Made by a program: the position numbers and the translations under genes
Notes under the pieces: model-generated
What the model was told of the DNA's origin: nothing
Databases searched by the model: none
What the model saw: only the letters and a program-made list of their open reading frames with translations
Shown: positions 1-6,540 of the stretch, piece by piece
Position numbering within the stretch: position 1 is the stretch's first letter
Layout of the letters: every line of letters begins with the position of its first letter
NCBI GenBank assembly: GCA_045577455.1
Contig: JAZNIJ010000220.1
Location: forward strand, 1-6,828
Reading direction: 5' to 3'
DNA: 6,828 bases
Source of the DNA: SIG653 sp045577455
GTDB taxonomy: Bacteria > Bacillota > Clostridia > Oscillospirales > CAG-382

Positions 1-63
1 ATACTGACCAAGCGAGGCTTAATCAGTATTTATGACTACTACCTAAAGGTACCACATATTTAA
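1..63 (+). CDS. ltrA: Group II intron reverse transcriptase/maturase, C-terminal end (partial)
   Basis: Only the last 20 codons and a TAA stop (61-63) are present; the gene enters from the left edge in frame 1. The residues read ILTKRGLISIYDYY and then a short tail. This resembles the C-terminal end of IIC intron-encoded proteins, which commonly finish with a glycine, a short aliphatic stretch and a tyrosine-rich tail. The main support is position: the stop lies 9 bases before ribozyme domain V, exactly where the domain IV-encoded protein should end. The full protein would reverse-transcribe the spliced intron RNA and act as a maturase. Whether the upstream part is intact cannot be judged. 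The symbol ltrA is the generic family name. Confidence 0.7.
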   Translation: MLTKRGLISIYDYYLKVPHI

Positions 64-72
64 TTTTGAGTT

Positions 73-139
73 GAACCGCCGTATGCCGAACGGCACGTAC
101 GGTGGTGTGAGAGGAGGGAGAAAATCCCTCCTACTCGAT
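73..139 (+). ncRNA. Group II intron ribozyme domains V and VI
   Basis: Domain V folds as a 9-bp lower helix (75-83 with 98-106), a two-base CG bulge (96-97) and a 4-bp upper helix (84-87 with 92-95) closed by a GAAC loop (88-91). G78 pairs with U103 as a wobble inside the catalytic triad C77-G78-C79, which with the bulge holds the catalytic metal ions. Domain VI follows directly: 109-111 pairs with 134-136 and 112-119 pairs with 125-132, around a GAAAA loop (120-124). Only A133 is left unpaired, as expected for the branch-point adenosine whose 2'-OH starts splicing. Both folds come from direct pairing of the sequence. No disabling change is seen in these two domains, so this end of the intron looks capable of activity. 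Confidence 0.93.
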
Positions 140-155
140 TATTGAAATACAATTT

Positions 156-193
156 TATAACACAATTCGCTTAATGAAGTGAATTGTGTTATA
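156..193. repeat. 17-bp near-perfect inverted repeat between intron and MATE gene
   Basis: The left arm (156-172) and right arm (177-193) pair over 17 bp with one G-U wobble and a 4-base AATG loop. The outer 12 bp (157-168, ATAACACAATTC, with 181-192) are perfect. No T-run follows the stem on either strand, so it does not look like an ordinary intrinsic terminator. It begins 17 bases after the intron boundary and ends 35 bases before the transporter start codon. It could be a repressor operator, an RNA hairpin in the transporter leader, a degraded terminator of an older upstream gene, or a small repeat element. Sequence alone does not decide between these. Confidence 0.75.
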
Positions 194-228
194 TTGAATA
201 AGAAAAATTATAATTGTAACGGTAACAT

Positions 229-1677
229 ATGGATAAGGCACAAAAACAAAAATTTGATAAAATGACAAAAGATTCTGTTAGTAAGCTAATCCCAAGGTTA
301 GCAATTCCAACAATAATCAGTATGCTTGTAACATCATTTTATAATATGGCTGATACATACTTTGTTGGGAAAATGGATAATGCTGCTTCTGCAGGTGTTG
401 GAGTTGCTTTGCCCGTTATGGCTGTAATTCAGGCACTTGGATTCTTTTGCGGATTTGGCTCGGGAAATTTTATATCTCGTTCATTGGGAAAAAAAGATGT
501 AAAAACAGCTGAAATAATGGCTTCTGTTGGTTTTTATTCATCAATGATTTTAGGTGTTGCTATCGCAGTTTTTGGCTATATTTTTATAAATCCAATGATA
601 GATTTACTTGGAGCAACGGCAACTAATTCTATATATGCTAAAGATTACATAATTATTCTGTTGATTGGCGCTCCCTTTATGATGGGGTCTTATGTTCTTA
701 ATAACCAAATCAGGTTTCAAGGAAATGCAGTTTATTCTATGGTTGGAATTACGATTGGAGCTGTTATCAATCTTTTTCTTGATCCATTATTTATAATAAC
801 ATTTAAAATGGGAACTGGTGGTGCAGCACTTGCAACTGTAGTTAGTCAGATTATTGGCTTCATTATCCTTTTCGTTGTAAATATAAAATCAGATTGTCTT
901 ACAATTAAAATAAAAAATTTCAAGCCGAGCTTGGAGTTATATAAGGAAATATGTATAGGTGGTGCTCCGTCTCTTTTAAGACAGGGACTTGCGAGTGTTT
1001 CGACATTGATGCTCAACCGTGTTGCGAAAGAATATGGTTATTCCAATGCGGCTGAAATTTTGAATATTTCTCCCGACAATATGACAGATGAACTTGCATT
1101 GAAAGCCGCAGATATTGCTATTACTGCGATGACTGTTGTATCAAAGGTGATGTTTTTTGCTTCTTCTGCTTTAATTGGGTTCGGGCAGGGTTTTCAACCC
1201 GTTTGTGCATATAGTTATGGAGCTAAATTATATGATAGAGTAAGAGAAGCGTTTAAATTTTGCGTTATTTGTTCTACATTCTTTTTAACTTTAATTGCTT
1301 TGATATATGCTTTACTTGCAACGCCATTGGTGAGCATGGTCAGAAATGATGAATATGTTGTAAATATTGGTGTTAAAGCCCTGTATTATCAGTGCTTCTC
1401 CTTGCCATTTATGGGGCTTGTTATTATGAGCAATATGATGCTTCAAAGTATGGGAAAGGTATTTCGTGCATCAATACTTGCTGTTGCGAGACAGGGATTA
1501 TTTTTCATTCCCATAATTGCATTAGTTCCAAAATTTATTGGCTTTAACGGTGTTTTATTGTCTCAGACTATGTCAGATTTTTGCTCTTTTGCTTTAGCTT
1601 TGCCTATTCAGATAAGTATAATGATAGAGCTGAAAAAACAGAAATCAAAATCTGAAATAGATAACCATAATCAATGA
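229..1677 (+). CDS. MATE family efflux transporter
   Basis: This is a predicted inner-membrane antiporter that would export organic cations or drugs in exchange for Na+ or H+; the substrate is not predictable. The 482-residue protein is strongly hydrophobic with about twelve membrane segments in two halves. It opens with a short charged N-terminus and then PRLAIPTIISMLVTSFYNMA (about residues 22-41) and DTYFVGKM (42-49), the usual start of the first MatE domain in Clostridia. The second domain begins near GGAPSLLRQG (244-253). About 25 mostly hydrophilic residues (roughly 268-295) follow the seventh membrane segment where many homologues have a short loop, which explains the length above the usual 440-460. 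The start at 229 matches the typical family N-terminus, though no clear Shine-Dalgarno precedes it. It ends TGA then TAG in tandem. It is separated from ruvC by 109 bp with its own promoter, so it is probably a separate transcription unit. Confidence 0.93.
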   Translation: MDKAQKQKFDKMTKDSVSKLIPRLAIPTIISMLVTSFYNMADTYFVGKMDNAASAGVGVALPVMAVIQALGFFCGFGSGNFISRSLGKKDVKTAEIMASVGFYSSMILGVAIAVFGYIFINPMIDLLGATATNSIYAKDYIIILLIGAPFMMGSYVLNNQIRFQGNAVYSMVGITIGAVINLFLDPLFIITFKMGTGGAALATVVSQIIGFIILFVVNIKSDCLTIKIKNFKPSLELYKEICIGGAPSLLRQGLASVSTLMLNRVAKEYGYSNAAEILNISPDNMTDELALKAADIAITAMTVVSKVMFFASSALIGFGQGFQPVCAYSYGAKLYDRVREAFKFCVICSTFFLTLIALIYALLATPLVSMVRNDEYVVNIGVKALYYQCFSLPFMGLVIMSNMMLQSMGKVFRASILAVARQGLFFIPIIALVPKFIGFNGVLLSQTMSDFCSFALALPIQISIMIELKKQKSKSEIDNHNQ

Positions 1678-1727
1678 TAGAATAAATAATTTTGTTAAAT
1701 TTGTTACAATGGAATAATAAATACTTG

Positions 1728-1756
1728 TTGACTATATCAGATTATTATGATAAAAT
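1728..1756 (+). promoter_or_regulatory. Predicted sigma-A promoter for the ruvC operon
   Basis: The -35 box is TTGACT (1728-1733, five of six to TTGACA) and the -10 box is TAAAAT (1751-1756, five of six to TATAAT), with a 17-bp spacer. An extended -10 TG lies at 1748-1749. Transcription would begin near 1763, about 24 bases before the ruvC ATG. This is the only good promoter match I found in the gaps between genes from ruvC to the window end, so it may serve the whole run. No LexA-box-like palindrome was recognised around it. Confidence 0.75.
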
Positions 1757-1776
1757 AATTTGATAAGGAATGTATT

Positions 1777-1782
1777 GGGGAG
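1777..1782 (+). promoter_or_regulatory. Ribosome binding site fixing the ruvC start
   Basis: GGGGAG lies four bases before the ATG at 1787. The open frame could extend upstream to a TTG at 1760, but that codon falls upstream of the predicted transcription start and would add nine residues not seen before the conserved MIILGIDPG opening of RuvC. The ATG at 1787 is therefore preferred. Confidence 0.7.
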
Positions 1783-1786
1783 TTAT

Positions 1787-2278
1787 ATGATTATATTAGG
1801 CATTGATCCTGGCATTGCAACTGTTGGATACGGTGTTATTTCTGCTGTAAATGGTAAGTTCGTTCCTTTGGATTTTGGCACAATAACAACTAAAGCAGGT
1901 GTACTTTTGGAAAAACGATTGTGCGAAATATACGATTGTATTTCTGAGTTGATAAGGCGCCATTCGCCCGATGCTGTTGCAATTGAAGAATTATTCTTTA
2001 ATAAAAATGTTAAAACTGCAATTGATGTTGCCCAAGGAAGGGGAGCAATACTAACTGCTGTTGCAAAATGCGGAATACCTCTTTTTGAATATACTCCTTT
2101 GCAGGTTAAAAGTAGCGTTGTAGGTTATGGCAGAGCAGAAAAACAACAGGTTATGTATATGATTAAAGTTCTTTTAAATCTTAAATCTGCTCCCAAGCCC
2201 GATGATACCGCTGATGCTCTTGCAATTGCTATTTGTCACGCTAATTTCTCAATGCATACAACTGCCAAAAGGGGATAG
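1787..2278 (+). CDS. ruvC: Crossover junction endodeoxyribonuclease RuvC
   Basis: RuvC is the dimeric Holliday-junction resolvase that makes paired symmetric nicks after RuvAB branch migration during recombinational repair. The 163-residue product has the normal length for the family (E. coli RuvC is 173) and an RNase H-like fold. All four acidic metal ligands are visible: Asp7 in GIDPG, Glu67 in AIEELFF, and Asp140 and Asp143 in DDTADALAIAICH. The FFNKN segment (70-74) after the glutamate and the GYGRAEKQQV helix region (113-122) are also conserved features. It is the first gene of the run downstream of the promoter at 1728-1756. Its 3' end carries the Shine-Dalgarno for ruvA (AAAAGGGG, 2267-2274), and only 3 bases separate its stop from the ruvA start, so translation is probably coupled. 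Confidence 0.96.
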   Translation: MIILGIDPGIATVGYGVISAVNGKFVPLDFGTITTKAGVLLEKRLCEIYDCISELIRRHSPDAVAIEELFFNKNVKTAIDVAQGRGAILTAVAKCGIPLFEYTPLQVKSSVVGYGRAEKQQVMYMIKVLLNLKSAPKPDDTADALAIAICHANFSMHTTAKRG

Positions 2279-2281
2279 AGT

Positions 2282-2872
2282 ATGTTTTACTATATTAAAG
2301 GAAAACTTGAAATTCTTGTTGATAATTTTGCTGCAGTAGATTGTGGTGGAGTTTGTTATAAAATTTATACAAGTTTGTCAACGAAGAATTATTTAACGCC
2401 GAAGTTAAACTCAGAGGTTCTTTTGTATACTACCCTTATAGTAAGAGAGGACGCTCAAGATTTATATGGCTTTTCAACTGAAGAAGAACTTGATATTTTC
2501 AAAAAACTAATTTCTGTTTCAGGAGTTGGCCCTAAAGGTGCAATTTCCATACTTTCTTACTTCAGTGTTGAGAGCTTGTGTGATGTTATTAGTGCTGGCG
2601 ATTCGAGAGCACTCGCGGGAGCTCAGGGCGTTGGTTCTAAAACTGCACAAAAAATTATTATAGAGCTTAAAGATAAACTTCCCAAAGTAAATGTTTCAAA
2701 TGTGTCATCTATACCAAAAGTTTCAAATACAAATGTTTCAGATGCTGTTAATACATTGGTAGCTTTGGGATATCAAAGAGCAGTTGTTTTGAAAGTTATT
2801 GAAAAGATAGATAAAACAGGCGATACTGCTGATATTATCACAAATGCATTGCAAATACTTGCAAAACAGTGA
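2282..2872 (+). CDS. ruvA: Holliday junction branch migration complex subunit RuvA
   Basis: RuvA binds the four-way junction as a tetramer and recruits the RuvB motor rings. The 196-residue protein shows the family layout: an N-terminal OB-fold (about 1-62, starting MFYYIKGKLE), a middle domain with two helix-hairpin-helix motifs (SGVGPKGA at 80-87 and GAQGVGSKTA at 113-122), a flexible linker, and a C-terminal three-helix domain (about 151-196) that contacts RuvB. Glu56 and Asp57 in VREDAQDLYGF match the acidic pin at the junction centre. The linker at 136-153 is rich in Val, Ser and Asn with repeated VSN/NVS units, encoded by imperfect direct repeats near 2690 and 2730. Translation starts from an ATG preceded at 7 bases by AAAAGGGG inside ruvC. 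Confidence 0.97.
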   Translation: MFYYIKGKLEILVDNFAAVDCGGVCYKIYTSLSTKNYLTPKLNSEVLLYTTLIVREDAQDLYGFSTEEELDIFKKLISVSGVGPKGAISILSYFSVESLCDVISAGDSRALAGAQGVGSKTAQKIIIELKDKLPKVNVSNVSSIPKVSNTNVSDAVNTLVALGYQRAVVLKVIEKIDKTGDTADIITNALQILAKQ

Positions 2873-2882
2873 GGAATAAAAA

Positions 2883-3956
2883 ATGGCAATAAATTCAAAT
2901 CAGGATTTTGATTTTGAAAATAGAATAGTTGATACAAATAGTAGCATCAGTGATATGGATACAGAATTTTCTCTCCGTCCTAAAACTCTTGATGAATATG
3001 TTGGACAAGAGAAGGTAAAAGATAACTTAAAGGTTTTTATGCAAGCTGCAAAAAATCGTGGCGAATGTCTTGACCATGTTCTGTTACATGGCCCCCCTGG
3101 ACTTGGAAAAACGACCCTCTCCGTTATTATTGCATCGGAGCTTGGGGTTAATTTAAAAATTACTTCTGGACCTGCTATTGAGAAAGCAGGAGATCTTGCT
3201 GCATTGCTGACAACTCTTGAAGAAAATGACATTTTGTTTATCGATGAAATTCACCGTTTATCAAGAGCTGTTGAGGAAGTTTTGTATCCTGCTATGGAAG
3301 ATTTTGTGCTTGACCTGATGATGGGAAAAGGACCTTCTGCCCGTAGCATTCGTATTCCATTAAAGCCATTTACATTGATTGGTGCTACAACTCGTGCAGG
3401 TCAGTTAAGTTCTCCGCTTAGAGATAGATTTGGAGTTTTATTTCGCCTTGAATTATATACTCCTGAGGAGCTTGCAAGTATTGTAACTCGTAGTGCTGGA
3501 ATATTAAATACTGAAATAACAAGTGACGGTGCTTTTGAGATTTCAAAACGTTCAAGAGGAACACCCCGTATCGCAAACCGTCTTCTTAAAAGAGTAAGAG
3601 ATTTTGCGGATATAAAAGGTGATGGCATTATAGACAGAGACATTGCGGATATGGCTTTAAAAAGTCTTGATGTAGATGAGCTTGGCTTGGATTCAACCGA
3701 TAAAAGAATGTTAGAGGCAATAATCCATCATTTTAACGGTGGTCCCGTTGGACTTGATACACTTGCAGCAATTACAAATGAAGAAACTGTAACTCTTGAG
3801 GATGTTTATGAACCATATTTGCTTCAGTTGGGCTTTTTAAACAGAACTCCGAGAGGTAGAGTTGCAACTTCATCTGCATATAAACATCTTGGTGTACCGC
3901 TTCCCAAGAAAATGAATGCATATCAAAGCGGATTATTCGATAACGAGGAAGTATAA
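2883..3956 (+). CDS. ruvB: Holliday junction branch migration ATPase RuvB
   Basis: RuvB is the hexameric AAA+ motor that pulls DNA through the RuvA-bound junction. The 357-residue protein contains the expected series: Walker A GPPGLGKT (70-77), Walker B LFIDEIH (118-124), sensor 1 GATTRAG (167-173), an arginine finger at R180 in PLRDRFG, sensor 2 GTPRIANR (227-234), and a C-terminal winged helix (about 271-333, with NGGPVGLDTLA and GFLNRTPRGRVAT). A 30-residue N-terminal extension rich in Asp, Asn and Ser precedes the first conserved motif (LRPKTLDEYVGQ). The last residues include QSGLF (348-352), which resembles a sliding-clamp binding motif. The GAGGA ribosome site (2871-2875) overlaps the ruvA stop, 7 bases before the ATG. 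One base separates its stop from the next gene. Confidence 0.97.
   Translation: MAINSNQDFDFENRIVDTNSSISDMDTEFSLRPKTLDEYVGQEKVKDNLKVFMQAAKNRGECLDHVLLHGPPGLGKTTLSVIIASELGVNLKITSGPAIEKAGDLAALLTTLEENDILFIDEIHRLSRAVEEVLYPAMEDFVLDLMMGKGPSARSIRIPLKPFTLIGATTRAGQLSSPLRDRFGVLFRLELYTPEELASIVTRSAGILNTEITSDGAFEISKRSRGTPRIANRLLKRVRDFADIKGDGIIDRDIADMALKSLDVDELGLDSTDKRMLEAIIHHFNGGPVGLDTLAAITNEETVTLEDVYEPYLLQLGFLNRTPRGRVATSSAYKHLGVPLPKKMNAYQSGLFDNEEV
3945..3951 (+). promoter_or_regulatory. Ribosome binding site fixing the methyltransferase start
   Basis: GAGGAAG lies inside the last codons of ruvB, six bases before the ATG at 3958. An in-frame ATG at 3916 would give 14 more residues, but it lies deep in ruvB, has no comparable upstream site, and those residues look like out-of-frame ruvB translation. 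The 3958 start is preferred. Confidence 0.75.
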
Positions 3957-3957
3957 T

Positions 3958-4818
3958 ATGTTCATTTCTGATAAATGGAACGACTATGAGCTTTTGGAAG
4001 TTGCTGAAGGTGAAAAGCTGGAACGATGGGGAAAGTATTACCTAGTTAGACCCGACCCTCAGGTTATATGGAAGGGGCAAAAAACTTCAAAACTCTGGAC
4101 AAAAGCTGATGCTATATACAGACGCTCCAATGAAGGTGGAGGAAAATGGGTAAAAAAGAATGTTCCCGATGAATGGCAAATATCTTATGGTGATTTAAAA
4201 TTTTCAATCTCTCCAATGGGGTTTAAGCATACAGGAATTTTTCCTGAACAGGCAGCAAATTGGGATTGGTTTTCTGAGCTTATTAAAAAATCGCATAGAC
4301 AAATAAATGTGCTTAACCTTTTTGCATATACAGGCGCAGCTAGTGTTGCTGCAGCCAAAGCAGGGGCTAAAGTTTGTCATGTTGACGCATCGAAAGGAAT
4401 GGTGCAAAAAGCAAAGCTTAATGCTTCTCTTTCAGATGTTCCATCGGATTCAATAAGATACATTGTTGATGACTGTTTTAAATTTGTGCAAAGAGAAATC
4501 AGAAGAGGGAATAAATATGATGCGATTATCCTTGACCCACCTTCATATGGCAGAGGACCTGGTGGTGAAAAATGGATGATTGAAAAAGACCTTGATGGGC
4601 TTATTGCTTCCATATCACTTCTACTTTCAGATAAACCATTATTTTTACTTTTGAATTCTTATACCACAGGTCTCTCTCCATCAAGCTGTGGTTATATTCT
4701 TCATACCAATATTTGTAAAAAATACGGTGGAACTATAGATAATCAAGAACTTGGCATCCCTGTTTCTGCTGATGGTATTTGTTTACCTTGCGGAGCTTCA
4801 AGTAGATGGATGCCATAA
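3958..4818 (+). CDS. Class I SAM-dependent methyltransferase (COG1092/RlmI-like core, no PUA domain)
   Basis: The predicted enzyme transfers a methyl group from S-adenosylmethionine, probably to RNA judging by its relatives; the substrate is not known. The 286-residue product has an N-terminal beta-rich region (about 1-90, with YYLVRPDPQVIWK) and a Rossmann-like core. Motif I is NLFAYTGAAS (120-129), the acidic SAM-ribose contact is Asp143 in VDASKG, the following acidic loop is DD at 171-172, and the catalytic-type motif is DPPSYGRGP (193-201). It ends LPCGASSRWMP, like family members that finish in a GA-x-x-RW tail. RlmI and RlmK carry extra RNA-binding domains that are missing here, so those names are not assigned. 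The start is one base past the ruvB stop, so translation is probably coupled with ruvB. Confidence 0.9.
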   Translation: MFISDKWNDYELLEVAEGEKLERWGKYYLVRPDPQVIWKGQKTSKLWTKADAIYRRSNEGGGKWVKKNVPDEWQISYGDLKFSISPMGFKHTGIFPEQAANWDWFSELIKKSHRQINVLNLFAYTGAASVAAAKAGAKVCHVDASKGMVQKAKLNASLSDVPSDSIRYIVDDCFKFVQREIRRGNKYDAIILDPPSYGRGPGGEKWMIEKDLDGLIASISLLLSDKPLFLLLNSYTTGLSPSSCGYILHTNICKKYGGTIDNQELGIPVSADGICLPCGASSRWMP

Positions 4819-4830
4819 AACGGAGCTTTA

Positions 4831-5673
4831 ATGGATAATTTTATTTCTGTTAAAAATATTTCTTTTTCATATAAAGACGATGAAAAGCTATTTGAAAATT
4901 TTAATTTGGATATAAAAAAAGGTGAGTATGTTGCAATAATCGGTCATAATGGATGCGGTAAATCAACATTAGCAAAAATTCTTTGTGGAATTATATTGCC
5001 GAACGAAGGAAATGTTATCGTTGATGGATATGATACAGCTGATGATGATAACTTTTTTGAAATCAGAAAAAGTTGTGGAATGATTTTTCAAAATCCCGAT
5101 AACCAGCTTGTTGCAACAATTGTTGAAGATGATGTTGCGTTTGCTCCCGAGAATCTCGGTGTCCCTTCAGCGGAAATAAGAAAAATAGTTGATGATTGTT
5201 TGAAAATTGTTGGAATGGAAAAATATAAGAATCATTCAACAAATCATTTATCTGGAGGGCAAAAGCAAAGGGTTGCAATTGCAGGTATACTTGCAATGAG
5301 GCCAAAGTGCATTATTTTTGATGAGGCAACATCTATGCTTGACCCGGAAGGCAGAAAAGATATTATTGCTGCTATGAAAAAGCTAAATAAGGAAAGCGGC
5401 ATAACTGTTATAACTATAACCCATTATATGGGTGAAGCTGTGGAAGCAGATAGAGTTATTGTATTGAATAAATCTGAAATTGTTGCTGATGGTACTCCCA
5501 AAGAAATTTTTTCTGATGTAAAAAAACTTAATTCAGTTTCTCTTGCTTCTCCCCAAATAACTCAGCTAATGGAAATGCTTATTGATGATGGTTATCAATT
5601 TCCAAAGGGTGTACTTCACACAATGGAAGCTGCTGAATTGATAGATAATTATTTAAACAAGAAGGAAGGTTAA
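4831..5673 (+). CDS. ecfA1: Energy-coupling factor transporter ATP-binding protein EcfA1
   Basis: This is one of the two ATPases that power the ECF (group II) importer for vitamins or metal ions, acting at the cytoplasmic face with EcfA2 and EcfT. The 280 residues carry a complete ABC domain: Walker A GHNGCGKST (38-46), Q-loop with Gln87 in FQNPDNQ, signature LSGGQKQR (140-147), Walker B IIFDEA (161-166), D-loop SMLD, and switch His198 in ITHYM. The FDEATSMLDP version of Walker B/D-loop is typical of the A1 subunit, whereas A2 has LDEPASGLDP. The region after about residue 230 is the C-terminal part found in EcfA proteins. The CGGAG site (4821-4825) lies five bases before the ATG, and the gene starts 12 bases after the methyltransferase stop. 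Confidence 0.95.
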   Translation: MDNFISVKNISFSYKDDEKLFENFNLDIKKGEYVAIIGHNGCGKSTLAKILCGIILPNEGNVIVDGYDTADDDNFFEIRKSCGMIFQNPDNQLVATIVEDDVAFAPENLGVPSAEIRKIVDDCLKIVGMEKYKNHSTNHLSGGQKQRVAIAGILAMRPKCIIFDEATSMLDPEGRKDIIAAMKKLNKESGITVITITHYMGEAVEADRVIVLNKSEIVADGTPKEIFSDVKKLNSVSLASPQITQLMEMLIDDGYQFPKGVLHTMEAAELIDNYLNKKEG

Positions 5674-5676
5674 ATT

Positions 5677-6534
5677 ATGCCCTCTCTTTCGCTGGAGAAT
5701 ATTTCTGTTATATACAATGAGTCTTCATCAATGAAAAAAGTTGCTTTAGACAATATAAGTATAGATTTCCCCGAAGAAAAGATTATCGGCGTTATAGGCA
5801 GAACAGGAAGCGGTAAGTCTACCTTAGCAATGTTGCTTAATGGATTGCTTAAGCCATCAACGGGAAAAGTTTTTCTTGACGGAAAAGATATTTGGGAAAA
5901 TCCCAAAGAGATACGAAATGTTAGGTTTAAAGTTGGCTTATCTTTCCAATATCCTGAATATCAATTATTTGGCGAAACAGTTAGAAAAGATATTGCTTTT
6001 GGACCAACCAATATGGGATTAACGGAACAAGAAATTGAAAATCGTGTAAATAGTGCTGCAAAATTTTGTGGGCTTTCTGAAAATATTATGGATTCTTCAC
6101 CTTTTGAATTATCGGGAGGGCAAAAAAGAAGAGTTGCAATAGCAGGAATAGTTGCTATGGAACCATCAATACTTGTTTTGGATGAACCGGCTTCGGGTCT
6201 TGACCCCGTTGGGCGTGAAGAAATTTTAGGTGGCATAGTTAAAAATTCAGTTGAAAAAAAAACCACAGTTATTATTATTTCTCACAGTATGGAAGATATC
6301 GCAAGATATTCTGATTATATTCTTGTAATGAATGAAGGAAAAATTTTCAGCTTTGGCACAGTTGAAGAAACTTTTTCAAAAGCTGAAAAGCTATTTTCGG
6401 CAGGGCTTGATTTGCCTCAGGTAACTAAATTATTTATTGAGCTTGAAAAGAGAAAAATATGTAGCGGTAGCTCTGTATATACGCCTGAATATGCTCATAA
6501 AACATTGATTAAAATATTAGAAAAAAGAGTGTAA
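5677..6534 (+). CDS. ecfA2: Energy-coupling factor transporter ATP-binding protein EcfA2
   Basis: This is the second, non-identical ATPase of the ECF transporter and would pair with EcfA1 as a heterodimer. The 285-residue protein has Walker A GRTGSGKST (41-49), Q-loop Gln91 in SFQYPEYQLF, signature LSGGQKRR (145-152), Walker B ILVLDE (165-170), D-loop SGLD (173-176) and switch His203 in ISHSM. The SFQYPEYQLF segment and LDEPASGLDP are characteristic of the A2 subunit. It begins three bases after the ecfA1 stop, with AAGGAAGG (5662-5669) inside the end of ecfA1 as ribosome site, so the two are translated together. All ATPase motifs look intact. Confidence 0.96.
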   Translation: MPSLSLENISVIYNESSSMKKVALDNISIDFPEEKIIGVIGRTGSGKSTLAMLLNGLLKPSTGKVFLDGKDIWENPKEIRNVRFKVGLSFQYPEYQLFGETVRKDIAFGPTNMGLTEQEIENRVNSAAKFCGLSENIMDSSPFELSGGQKRRVAIAGIVAMEPSILVLDEPASGLDPVGREEILGGIVKNSVEKKTTVIIISHSMEDIARYSDYILVMNEGKIFSFGTVEETFSKAEKLFSAGLDLPQVTKLFIELEKRKICSGSSVYTPEYAHKTLIKILEKRV

Positions 6535-6540
6535 ATATAA

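Larger units (their letters stand above)
1..139 (+). mobile_element. 3' end of a group IIC intron (partial)
   Basis: This is the downstream part of a retrotransposing self-splicing intron; the 5' domains and most of the encoded protein lie before the window. It contains the tail of the intron-encoded protein, then domain V, domain VI with a bulged adenosine, and a 3' end at CTACTCGAT. I place the 3' splice boundary after T139 because bacterial group II introns usually end in A-pyrimidine shortly after domain VI. The domain V triad C77-G78-C79, with a G-U wobble, is the form known for class IIC introns (AGC in IIA/IIB). IIC introns typically insert just downstream of terminator hairpins; that 5' exon is not visible here, so the target cannot be tested. 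Everything from 140 onward would be 3' exon. Confidence 0.92.

Noticed and set aside
209..214. TATAAT hexamer as a promoter for the MATE gene
   Set aside because: The match is perfect but common in such AT-rich DNA. No -35 box lies at a proper distance (17 bases upstream reads GTGTTA), and the leader would be only about 8 bases. It is kept as a possibility, not called.
1678..1727. Intrinsic terminator after the MATE gene
   Set aside because: The stretch is AT-rich with scattered T runs, but I could not form a stable GC-containing hairpin before any of them.
1760..1786. Longer RuvC beginning at a TTG codon at 1760
   Set aside because: The TTG is four bases past the -10 box and upstream of the likely transcription start, and the nine added residues do not belong to the conserved RuvC opening. 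The ATG at 1787 has its own ribosome site.
2900..3643. Minus-strand open frames opposite ruvB (2900-3232 and 3401-3643)
   Set aside because: They lie wholly inside a well-conserved gene, resemble no known protein, and have no convincing start signals.
3916..3957. Longer methyltransferase beginning at an ATG inside ruvB
   Set aside because: There is no ribosome site for it, the residues are the out-of-frame reading of the conserved ruvB end, and the 3958 ATG is well placed after GAGGAAG.
4204..6266. Other antisense or alternative-frame open frames within the methyltransferase, ecfA1 and ecfA2
   Set aside because: All lie within strong coding regions on the + strand and show no recognisable domain.
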